NCBI GenBank assembly: GCA_043822165.1
Contig: JBDRCA010000021.1
Location: forward strand, 1-18,816
Direction of reading: 5' to 3'
DNA from: SCGC-AAA252-I15 sp043822165
GTDB lineage: Archaea; Altiarchaeota; Altiarchaeia; IMC4; SCGC-AAA252-I15
DNA: 18,816 nucleotides
Part shown: piece by piece, positions 12,047 through 18,816 of the stretch
Numbering within the stretch: the stretch's first letter is position 1
Layout: the number at the start of each line of letters is the position of its first letter
Program-made: the position numbers and the translations under genes
Notes under the pieces: generated by a model
What the model was told of the DNA's origin: nothing
Databases searched by the model: none
Seen by the model: only the letters and a program-made list of their open reading frames with translations

Positions 12047-12823
12047 ATGCAGTTAGATGAATCAGAGATCTCACGGGCCATAATCGAATCCTACTTCGAG
12101 AAACTAAAATCCGCGCTAGAAGTCGACGTTGCAATCGCCGGCGCAGGCCCCGCGGGCCTTACCGCAGCATACTATCTCGCGAAAAAAAACGTAAACGTCG
12201 CAGTATTCGAAAAAAAACTATCTGTCGGCGGCGGCATGTGGGGCGGAGGAATGCTCTTCAACGAAATAGTCGTCCAAGAAAGCGGAAGACAAATCCTCGA
12301 CGAATTCAAGATAACACACCGGAAACACTCGAAAAACTACTACACAGCAGACGCAGTAGAAGCCATATCAACGATATGCTCAAAAGCCGTGCAGGCGGGC
12401 GCCAAGGTATTCAATTGCATATCAGTGGAAGACGTAGTCCTAAAGGATGGGAAAGTAACGGGTCTCGTACTCAACTGGACGCCGGTAGACATGACTGGAT
12501 TGCACGTTGACCCGCTGGCCATAAAAGCCAAGTTCGTGGTCGAGTCAACAGGCCACCCCCTGGAAGTCCTGAAAGTAATCGAAAGCAAATGCGACGGAGC
12601 CCTTGCAACAGAAACAGGCAAGATTATCTGGGAGAAATCCATGGACGCAACCCAGGGAGAGAAAGACTGCGTCGAATACACCAAGGAAATATACCCGAAC
12701 GTCTACGTTGCCGGCATGGCAGCCAACGCCGCTTACGGGAGGCCTAGGATGGGCCCCATATTCGGCGGAATGCTTCTGTCCGGGAAAAAAGTCGCCGAGC
12801 TTTTGCTTGAGCGTTTAAAGTAG
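12047..12823 (+). CDS. thi4: Thiamine thiazole synthase Thi4, sulfide-dependent (His) type
   Basis: A 258-residue Rossmann-fold protein of the Thi4 family that builds the adenylated thiazole half of thiamine from NAD, glycine and a sulfur source. The nucleotide-binding GAGPAG is at 32-37, followed by FEKKLSVGGGMWGGGMLFN and, near the end, the AYGRPRMGPIFGGMLLSGKK segment. At the site where plant and yeast Thi4 carry the cysteine that donates its own sulfur, this protein has H153 (TGLHVDP). The methanogen Thi4 also has His there and uses free sulfide with iron, acting catalytically. A sulfide-rich, reduced habitat is therefore suggested. A TAAAGTATAG box about 25-35 bases before the ATG, and no ribosome binding site, suggest its own leaderless promoter. 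Its end overlaps the convergent gene by nine bases. Ribulose-1,5-bisphosphate-type annotations of related proteins are less fitting. Confidence 0.92.
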   Translation: MQLDESEISRAIIESYFEKLKSALEVDVAIAGAGPAGLTAAYYLAKKNVNVAVFEKKLSVGGGMWGGGMLFNEIVVQESGRQILDEFKITHRKHSKNYYTADAVEAISTICSKAVQAGAKVFNCISVEDVVLKDGKVTGLVLNWTPVDMTGLHVDPLAIKAKFVVESTGHPLEVLKVIESKCDGALATETGKIIWEKSMDATQGEKDCVEYTKEIYPNVYVAGMAANAAYGRPRMGPIFGGMLLSGKKVAELLLERLK

Positions 12824-13519
12824 TCCGGGTTTTATCGCGTTTTTAGGGCATGCTTGCATGCATTCCCCGCAGACTGTGCAGTCGCTTGAGGAAGTATCTA
12901 CTTTTTTCTCGTCGTCTACCACCACGCACTCTTTCTTGCATGCAGAGCATTCAACGCATTTTTTCGGGTCTAGCCTGAGGGTTAAGGGCGCTATCTTACT
13001 GGTAAACGACATGGCGGCTCCGAGGGGGCAGATGAGCCTGCACCAGAATCTCTTCGAGTAAACGGATGCGAGCAGGAAGGATGCGAGCGTTACAGGCATC
13101 CAAGATTGTACTGTCGGCGTCAGAGCATCAAGCAGGGGAACATTGACCCACCCCTTAACGTGGGAGTAAGCCAAGATGGTTGCTGCGAGAAAGATGTACT
13201 TCACGTATGATGCGTCTTTTACTTGAACGTCTCCCGAGCCCGATGCTTTCCGCCCGATTTTGTTGAACAAGTCCTGGAGGCTGCCGTAAGGGCAAACCCA
13301 CCCGCAAAACGCTCTCCCAGAAACGACTGTCAAGCCTGCCATAAAATAGGCGACACCTACGCGCATGTACTTTGCCGGACACCAGTAGACGGAACACACG
13401 TCGCAGACAACCCACGGAAGCCTGTATGGACAGTAAACGACGGGCAAAAGCATGGGGACAATAATGTAAAAGGACCCGAACTGGATGCTCCATCTAACGT
13501 AGCGTATTTTAAGCGTCAC
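12815..13519 (-). CDS. NapH/CcoG-like membrane polyferredoxin
   Basis: A 234-residue membrane protein with about four helices (roughly 11-29, 52-70, 104-120, 142-157). Two CxxxCP motifs at membrane edges, FCGWVCPYGSLQ (C72, C76) and WCRLICPLGAAM (C160, C164), are typical of the NapH/CcoG group. Two 4Fe-4S ferredoxin motifs close the protein (C188-C198 and C214-C224). An extra set, C30, C39, C42 and C47, lies between helices 1 and 2, predicted on the outer side. The protein would carry electrons from the cytoplasm across the membrane. The start is GTG at 13519, overlapping the radical SAM stop as GTGA; the longer upstream frame reads radical SAM sequence out of frame. It closes an operon behind a copper pump and a Tat-signal radical SAM protein, either of which could be its partner. 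Confidence 0.83.
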   Translation of the reverse strand: MTLKIRYVRWSIQFGSFYIIVPMLLPVVYCPYRLPWVVCDVCSVYWCPAKYMRVGVAYFMAGLTVVSGRAFCGWVCPYGSLQDLFNKIGRKASGSGDVQVKDASYVKYIFLAATILAYSHVKGWVNVPLLDALTPTVQSWMPVTLASFLLASVYSKRFWCRLICPLGAAMSFTSKIAPLTLRLDPKKCVECSACKKECVVVDDEKKVDTSSSDCTVCGECMQACPKNAIKPGLL

Positions 13520-14742
13520 TTCCACACCCCCGCAATCCTGGTCCTGCACGTCGGGCATCTGCCGTCCACGAGATTGTTTTTGGTGACAGTGAAGCCTTTG
13601 CGTTCTATGCAAAGCGTCTTGTCGTTCGGGCAATAAGTGTTGTTGCCTTCTGCCGTCTCCGCGTTGCCAATGTAAACATGATTAATGCCCGCATCTAGGG
13701 CAATCTCGCGCGCATCAATCAAGGTCTGGACTGGAGTGCGCGGCAGATACAAGAGCCGGTACTGTGGGCTAAACCTTGAGAAATGAAGCGGCACATCCCG
13801 CCCCAGATTGTCGACTACCCACTCGCACATGGCCCTGATCTCGCCTAAATCATCGTTTAACGTGGGGACGACGAGGTTGACGAGCTCAAGCCACACACCG
13901 CTTCTATGAACAGCCTTGATTGCCTCCAGCACACCATTAAGTTCCGCGCCGCACACGTCCCTGTAGAATCCCTCATTGAAGCCCTTCAAGTCAATCTTTA
14001 TTGCATCGACGTTTCCCGCAAGCTCTTCCACCGGTTTCTCGTTTACGTAGCCTGCAGTAATCACGACGCTTCGTATGCCGGCTTTCCTCGCGATTCTCGC
14101 GGTATCGAGCATGTACTCGTAGAACGCGGTCGGCTCGGAATACGTGTATGCGATAGAGCGCACCTGCGGGTCGCTTTCCCTCGCATTGACGGCGCCGGCG
14201 ACGGTATCCTCCGGGAGCACGTCGAAGTTTCTGAGTTCCTCAGGAGTGGCTTGGCTTATCTCCCAGTTCTGGCAGAACCTGCACCGCAGATTGCAGCCCG
14301 CGGTCGCCAGGGAAAAAGCGTTCGTCGCCGGGAGAAAATGATACAACGGTTTTTTCTCGATGGGGTCCACGTGCACGGAACACGGGTTACCATACGCGAG
14401 TGTGTAGAGCCTACCGTCCTTGTTTACTCTCGTCCTGCACGCTCCCCTGTCATCTAATCCGAGCCTGCATCTGTGGGGGCAAAGCTCGCATTGGATTACT
14501 TGTCCGTCACGGGTCCAGTAGTCTGCTTCGCGCGACCACTTCCAAAGGCTTCTGGGTGCCGCCCCCTTAAATGGGGCAGTAATTGATGTTGGCGCGCCTG
14601 AGAGAAGCCTTAGAACTCCCTTGTTTATGCCCCATGAAAGCGCTCCCAAACCAATCAGGCCTGCGGCGCCTTTCATGAGGAACTGGCGTCTAGTAATCCT
14701 CTCGTCCAAGATGGTTTTGTTTTTACTTTTGCGCGGGGCCAT
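13516..14742 (-). CDS. Radical SAM protein with Tat signal (AmmeMemoRadiSam-type, PflA-like)
   Basis: A 408-residue protein. The N-terminus has a twin-arginine motif (TRRQFLMK, R18-R19) followed by a hydrophobic stretch (about 24-38). The core matches the radical SAM member of the AmmeMemoRadiSam group: an N-terminal Cys set CELCPHRC (C85, C88, C92) with C102, then DPIEKKPLYHFLP, then the cluster motif C150-x3-C154-x2-C157 (GCNLRCRFCQNW) with EISQ after it. A C-terminal CPTC forms a small ribbon. Radical SAM enzymes need S-adenosylmethionine and low-potential electrons, so export would be most unusual. The Tat segment could instead serve as a membrane anchor. AMMECR1 and Memo partners are absent here. 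It follows the spermidine-synthase-like gene by 13 bases and overlaps the polyferredoxin gene. Family firm; substrate and location unknown. Confidence 0.88.
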   Translation of the reverse strand: MAPRKSKNKTILDERITRRQFLMKGAAGLIGLGALSWGINKGVLRLLSGAPTSITAPFKGAAPRSLWKWSREADYWTRDGQVIQCELCPHRCRLGLDDRGACRTRVNKDGRLYTLAYGNPCSVHVDPIEKKPLYHFLPATNAFSLATAGCNLRCRFCQNWEISQATPEELRNFDVLPEDTVAGAVNARESDPQVRSIAYTYSEPTAFYEYMLDTARIARKAGIRSVVITAGYVNEKPVEELAGNVDAIKIDLKGFNEGFYRDVCGAELNGVLEAIKAVHRSGVWLELVNLVVPTLNDDLGEIRAMCEWVVDNLGRDVPLHFSRFSPQYRLLYLPRTPVQTLIDAREIALDAGINHVYIGNAETAEGNNTYCPNDKTLCIERKGFTVTKNNLVDGRCPTCRTRIAGVWK

Positions 14743-14755
14743 TGCACGTAGTACA

Positions 14756-16900
14756 CTATTTTTCCTTAAACCAGATATATAGGCCGCTTGAAAGATTCAA
14801 CGCTCCTGCGAGAACGCACACATTGAAGAATCCAAGGATCGGAATCAAGACGGCGCTTGCCAGAAACGCGCCAGCGCATGCGCCAAGCAGGTCAAGGCTT
14901 GCGAGCACTGCTGCAGTCTCAACGGGCTTTCTTGTTTTCGCAAGATGGGTTTTCACTGCAACTGGGAATTCAAGGCCGACCAGGGCCCCGATTATGAATG
15001 TCAGGATGGGTATTCCCGCCTCGGCGAAAAGCCGGGTGTGTCCTCCCCCAGCCCAGAGGATTATTGCCGGCAGGATGATGCAGTATCCCGCCATCGCGAA
15101 ATCGAGCTTGGATAAAAACCGGGCAGTTATCTTTTTACCTTTCACAAACGTGTTGGCTGCGTAAGCGCCAGCTACATCGCCCAGCATGAAGGCTGCGACA
15201 ATCAACCCGATTTTATGGTAGACGTAGCCGTAAAGAATCTGGAACGAGACGATTAACACAAGCTCCAGGGTCATCGCCGTGAAGCCGGTCGCGAGAATCG
15301 TCAAGGGAACCGGCTTAATCCTGGAAACGTAGAGAGCGAAGGCTAATGCGGCAAAACCGAGCGCCAACACGAGCCTGTAATCGACCTCGAACATGCTCAT
15401 CCAGTAGCGGAAGTAATACAGGTGTGATGCGGGAGCAAAATCTGTGTTCAATCTTGTTTTCACGGTTAGTGCTTCATTAATGCTATGTATCCTGTCTTCT
15501 GTGATGACGCCCGGGAGATAGTACTCGAAGTAGTCAGTCTTAATGTTTTTCTCTCCGAGTTTTTCCTTGTAATTGTAGTCGAGGCGGGCGTCCGATGCTA
15601 CGTAATGGTTCGTCGAGTCGGGGATGATCAGCACGTTCCCGAACACTTGCGCGAGGCTCTGGTATACTGCAGCATTCAATTGTCTCGCTTCCCCCGAGAC
15701 GTAGTTTTCACTGCCTGTAAGGCTTACTGACAATATGCCCCCCTCGGAAAGCAAATTCTTTACTTCCCTGAAAAATTCGAGCGTGTAAAACCTGTTCACT
15801 TGAAGCGAGGCAGGATCCGGCAGGTCAACCAAGACCACGTCGTATCTGCCTCCGGCATGCCTTACGAATTCCCTACCGTCGACGTTGTAGATGTTGACTC
15901 TATCATCATCCAAATTATTCGTGTATCTCCTGCCTACATCAATCACGCCCGGGTCAAGCTCGACGTAATCCACCAGATACGGGTCATACTTCAAGACCTC
16001 TTTTATCGTCCCTGAAACCCCGCCTGAAATGAGCAGGACTCTGTCGGGTTCAGGGTGTTCAAGCATCGCGTAGTGGACGATATCTTCCCTTGCGTGCGTG
16101 TCGCCTGTCGAAAAAAGTGGGAACGAGTTCTCGTAGAAGTTTAGCTGCCCATCCGTTTCAGTCACCACTATCCTCCCGTAGACGGATTCCTGGACTCTCA
16201 CAAGGTTTTGTCCCGGATACTGCAGTTGCGTTACAGCTGCCTCGAAGTCCGCGCCAGATAATGCTGGGGCGCTGAAGGCTATTAGTGCCGCCATGGAGAG
16301 CCCGATTAGTTTCCTGTCCCCTGCATCCGCTGCAAGAAGGAGCGCGGATGAAATGCTTAACAGCGCTATCAGGTAAACCATCTGAAACGAGGTAAAATAC
16401 GGTATCAGCACGAAGCCTGCGAGGAACCCGCTCGTTAAGTGTCCGAGCGTGTCGGCGACGTAGACGTTGGACAACTCGTACGCCTTGTTCCGTCTCTTCC
16501 CGGACGATATGGCGGAGGCGAGAGTGTATTGCACTCCCGATAGAATGCAGAAAGGCATAAGCATAAGAAATGAGAAGAATATCGCCTGAATCAAACCCAC
16601 CATTTCCCCTGGAGTGAAGAAATACGCTCTGAACGCTCTGATGGAGTATATCATTGCGGCGGCAAGGAACGGGATTATGATTTGCGTGAATGAGAATAGA
16701 TTCGTCTTGCCTTTGAGGGTTTGCGTCTTCCTGCCAGCGTATGTTCCGATACCCGTCAAAAGAAGCCAGTTACCCAATACTATGCCCAAGATGAGCTCGT
16801 TTCCGTAGAATCCTGCTAATGCTTCGCGCAGTATCATTATCTGCGCGAGAATGGATGAAAAGCCGATGGAGAATATACTGTACCACAGCGACTTTTTCAT
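14756..16900 (-). CDS. Fourteen-helix membrane protein with spermidine-synthase-like domain
   Basis: A 714-residue protein: about seven N-terminal helices (5-214), a spermidine/spermine synthase-like Rossmann domain (about 230-495), then about seven more helices (505-710). In the domain, RVLLISGGVSGT replaces the usual GGGDG loop, the ribose-binding acid is kept in VELDP, and the DGREFV and VLVDLPDPAS segments with catalytic-type aspartates (D359, D362) are present. Positive charges cluster in loops 2-3, 4-5, 8-9, 10-11 and 12-13 and at both ends, which puts the enzyme-like domain outside the membrane. The ATG at 16900 is preferred to a TTG at 16909 that overlaps the pump gene. It follows the copper ATPase by five bases. 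It may bind or move S-adenosylmethionine or a relative; aminopropyl transfer is unproven. Confidence 0.82.
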   Translation of the reverse strand: MKKSLWYSIFSIGFSSILAQIMILREALAGFYGNELILGIVLGNWLLLTGIGTYAGRKTQTLKGKTNLFSFTQIIIPFLAAAMIYSIRAFRAYFFTPGEMVGLIQAIFFSFLMLMPFCILSGVQYTLASAISSGKRRNKAYELSNVYVADTLGHLTSGFLAGFVLIPYFTSFQMVYLIALLSISSALLLAADAGDRKLIGLSMAALIAFSAPALSGADFEAAVTQLQYPGQNLVRVQESVYGRIVVTETDGQLNFYENSFPLFSTGDTHAREDIVHYAMLEHPEPDRVLLISGGVSGTIKEVLKYDPYLVDYVELDPGVIDVGRRYTNNLDDDRVNIYNVDGREFVRHAGGRYDVVLVDLPDPASLQVNRFYTLEFFREVKNLLSEGGILSVSLTGSENYVSGEARQLNAAVYQSLAQVFGNVLIIPDSTNHYVASDARLDYNYKEKLGEKNIKTDYFEYYLPGVITEDRIHSINEALTVKTRLNTDFAPASHLYYFRYWMSMFEVDYRLVLALGFAALAFALYVSRIKPVPLTILATGFTAMTLELVLIVSFQILYGYVYHKIGLIVAAFMLGDVAGAYAANTFVKGKKITARFLSKLDFAMAGYCIILPAIILWAGGGHTRLFAEAGIPILTFIIGALVGLEFPVAVKTHLAKTRKPVETAAVLASLDLLGACAGAFLASAVLIPILGFFNVCVLAGALNLSSGLYIWFKEK

Positions 16901-16905
16901 ATTGA

Positions 16906-18816
16906 TCAAATTCTTGATTTCCTTAAAAGATTAGCGTTAGTCACAACCGTTATCGAGCTTGTTGCCATTGCTATTTCCGCGATGACTGGGTGTGCGAGCC
17001 CCAGTATTGCCGCGGGTAGGGCGACTATGTTGTAGAAGAAGGCCCAGAACAGGTTTTGCCTTATTTTATTGAATGTTGCCTTCGACAGCTTTACGGCGGT
17101 TACAACCCCGGATAGGTCGCCTCGAACAAGTGTCACGTCGGATGCCTCTATCGCGATATCCGTGCCCGTTCCGATGGCTATTCCAACGTTTGCCTGCGTC
17201 AGCGCCGGGGCGTCATTTATTCCGTCGCCGACCATTGCAACAAGGCCGACTTCTTCCTGCAGCCTCTTTATCTCGTTTACTTTGTCGTCGGGAAGGACTT
17301 CTGCAAGCACCATATCAATACCAACTTTCTTTGCTATTGCGGAAGCAGTGCGTTTGTTGTCGCCTGTTATCATCGCGGTTTCTAATCCCATAGCCTGAAG
17401 TTCCCTAATAGCTTGTATCGAGTCCTCCTTAAGGGTGTCTGCGACTGCGATAACTCCTGCGAGCTCATTGCCCCTTGCTACCAGCATTGCTGTTTTCGCC
17501 TCGCCTTCAAGGGATGCAAGTGTTTCAGCAATGCTAGAGAAATCCACTCCTGCATCAGCCATAAGCTTCATGCTCCCCACGTAAACGGTTTCTTTCCCCA
17601 ATCGTGCTTTAACGCCTTTGCCGGTGATTGCCTCAAATCCAGTTATCCTCTGCAAGCCAAGTCTTCTCTCATCGGCTTTTGCAACAATCGCCTCTCCGAG
17701 AGGGTGCTCTGAGCCTGCCTCGACGCTTGCCGCAAGCTTTAGCACGTCCTCCTCCGAGTATCCTTGGCTCGGCTTCACGTCAGTCACCTCTGGTTTTCCC
17801 TTCGTGATAGTTCCGGTCTTGTCGAAGACAATCGTGTGAACGTCCTTTAGCGTCTGTATTGCGCTGCCTTGCCTAATCAAAACGCCGTTTTCGGCTCCCA
17901 TGCCTGAACCCACCATGAGGGTTGTGGGTGTGGCAAGACCCAGCGCGCAAGGGCATGCTATCACGAATACTGCGACAGTCGCGAAGATGGCAAGCGTCAG
18001 GGCGTTTAACTCTGGATTAATCCACGGCAAAAAAGGTTGAGCGTATCTTGCGGCAAACAGCATGGTCTGCGGTACCGTTAGCCATAGGATGAATGTTGCT
18101 GCAGCTATGACGAGGACAACCGGCACGAATATGCCTGTTACCTTGTCTGCGAACTCTTGAATCGGGACTTTACTGCATTGGGCTTCCTCGACCATCTTGA
18201 TGACTTGGGCGAGGAACGTGTCTCTTCCAATCTTGGTTGCCCTAACCTTCAGCAGACCCCGCTGGTTCACTGTAGCACCGATTACTTCGTCGCCCTGCTT
18301 CTTAGCGACAGGCATGCTCTCGCCTGTTGCCATGCTCTCGTCGACGCTGCTTTCCCCTTCAACGACGATGCCATCTGTCGGAATCTTAGCGCCCGGCTTG
18401 ACAATCATCACGTCTCCAACATTTACTTCCCCCATCAGAACTTCTTTCTCAACACCGTCAACGAGTATCGTAGCCGTCTTCGCTTCAAGCGAGAGAAGCT
18501 TCTTTATAGCCTGCGACGCGCGGCCCTTAACTCTTGCCTCAATGTATCTCCCAGTCAAGTGAAAGCTCATTATCATCGCCGACACTCCCGCGTAATTCAG
18601 TATAGGCGAGAAAAACACGGCGATTCCCGTCAGATACGACGACAGCGTGCCCAGCATGATTAAAACATCCATGTTCGCGAAACCGTGCCTGACAGAATTT
18701 AGTGCCGACTTGTATGTCTCAGCACCCGCCCAAAAAAGGACAGGAATCGCAAGCGCCACCATCCCCAGATTGAATACAACCCTGCTCGGCCAGGAGATGG
18801 CGTAAAGCATTTCAGG
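16906..18816 (-). CDS. copA: Copper-transporting P1B-type ATPase (5' end outside the window)
   Basis: The gene runs off the window: the codons before the first visible Met (Pro-Glu) are in frame, and the N-terminal metal-binding domains and first helices are missing. The visible 636 residues hold the actuator domain with TGES, the CPC metal site in the sixth helix (VIACPCALGLATP), the phosphorylation site DKTGT, HPLGEA of the nucleotide domain, and GDGINDAPAL. Helix 7 FYNIVALP and helix 8 MATSSITVVTN give the YN/MxxSS pattern of the Cu+ (P1B-1) group, so it should export Cu+ (or Ag+) across the membrane. No regulator is visible. It is followed after five bases by the spermidine-synthase-like gene, making it the first visible gene of a four-gene operon. 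The nearby CuA lipoprotein at 4251-4739 shows that copper proteins are used outside this cell. Confidence 0.96.
   Translation of the reverse strand, partial: PEMLYAISWPSRVVFNLGMVALAIPVLFWAGAETYKSALNSVRHGFANMDVLIMLGTLSSYLTGIAVFFSPILNYAGVSAMIMSFHLTGRYIEARVKGRASQAIKKLLSLEAKTATILVDGVEKEVLMGEVNVGDVMIVKPGAKIPTDGIVVEGESSVDESMATGESMPVAKKQGDEVIGATVNQRGLLKVRATKIGRDTFLAQVIKMVEEAQCSKVPIQEFADKVTGIFVPVVLVIAAATFILWLTVPQTMLFAARYAQPFLPWINPELNALTLAIFATVAVFVIACPCALGLATPTTLMVGSGMGAENGVLIRQGSAIQTLKDVHTIVFDKTGTITKGKPEVTDVKPSQGYSEEDVLKLAASVEAGSEHPLGEAIVAKADERRLGLQRITGFEAITGKGVKARLGKETVYVGSMKLMADAGVDFSSIAETLASLEGEAKTAMLVARGNELAGVIAVADTLKEDSIQAIRELQAMGLETAMITGDNKRTASAIAKKVGIDMVLAEVLPDDKVNEIKRLQEEVGLVAMVGDGINDAPALTQANVGIAIGTGTDIAIEASDVTLVRGDLSGVVTAVKLSKATFNKIRQNLFWAFFYNIVALPAAILGLAHPVIAEIAMATSSITVVTNANLLRKSRI

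Noticed and set aside
13520..13633. Upstream extension of the NapH-like protein to an ATG at 13633
   Set aside because: The added residues are an out-of-frame reading of the radical SAM C-terminus (including its CPTC ribbon); the GTG with GTGA overlap is better.
13906..14457. Long plus-strand frame opposite the radical SAM gene
   Set aside because: A shadow of a well-supported gene, Arg-rich, no domain and no ribosome binding site.
18157..18663. Plus-strand frame opposite the copper ATPase
   Set aside because: Antisense of conserved ATPase motifs; no sign of independent coding.

Overview
The window reads as a gene-dense stretch of chromosome from an anaerobic or microaerophilic archaeon. 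This rests on several signs: a His-type Thi4 thiazole synthase, an archaeal Ogg2 glycosylase ending in lysine, Shine-Dalgarno sequences matching GGAGGTGAT, several genes with an A/T-rich box about 25-30 bases before the start and almost no leader, repeated ATGA stop/start overlaps, and a membrane protein with a threonine stalk of the kind common in uncultivated archaea. A DPANN or Altiarchaeota-like source is possible, but no marker here settles it and a bacterial source is not strictly excluded. No rRNA, tRNA, CRISPR array, insertion sequence or integrase was seen.

Layout. (1) 19-3338, plus strand: an oxygen and peroxide defence operon with flavodiiron protein, a 25-codon ferritin remnant, a glutaredoxin-like protein, thioredoxin reductase, desulfoferrodoxin (superoxide reductase) and a rubrerythrin-like diiron protein. 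(2) 3357-5145, minus strand: a second redox operon with rubredoxin-like protein, ferredoxin:thioredoxin reductase catalytic subunit, a CuA-type cupredoxin lipoprotein, a conserved TIM-barrel protein of unknown function and a small zinc ribbon. (3) 5170-5697, plus: a membrane-anchored protein with a threonine stalk. (4) 5701-9184, minus: a sugar-phosphate operon (transaldolase family, phosphoglucose isomerase, divergent ribulose-phosphate epimerase) followed by an exported molybdopterin oxidoreductase. (5) 9303-9923, plus: Ogg2. (6) 9927-11485, minus: a tiny Cys-rich ORF, a terminator-like hairpin, a MerT-like membrane protein, an Fe-S protein and a zinc-ribbon protein, divergent from an HxlR-type regulator (11580-12011). 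(7) 12047-12823, plus: Thi4. (8) 12815-18816, minus: a Cu+-ATPase (its start lies outside the window), a 14-helix membrane protein with a spermidine-synthase-like domain, a Tat-signal radical SAM protein and a NapH/CcoG-like membrane polyferredoxin.

How they fit. Regions 1 and 2 together cover reduction of O2, superoxide and peroxide, plus the thiol reductants that support it. Region 6 looks like a metal-responsive (possibly mercury or another soft metal) module. Region 8 is the strongest candidate for an undescribed system. The radical SAM enzyme has a Tat signal, the positive-inside pattern puts the SAM-binding-like domain of its neighbour outside the membrane, and the third protein is built to carry electrons across the membrane. 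All of this lies directly behind a copper pump. Its function is not known from the sequence.
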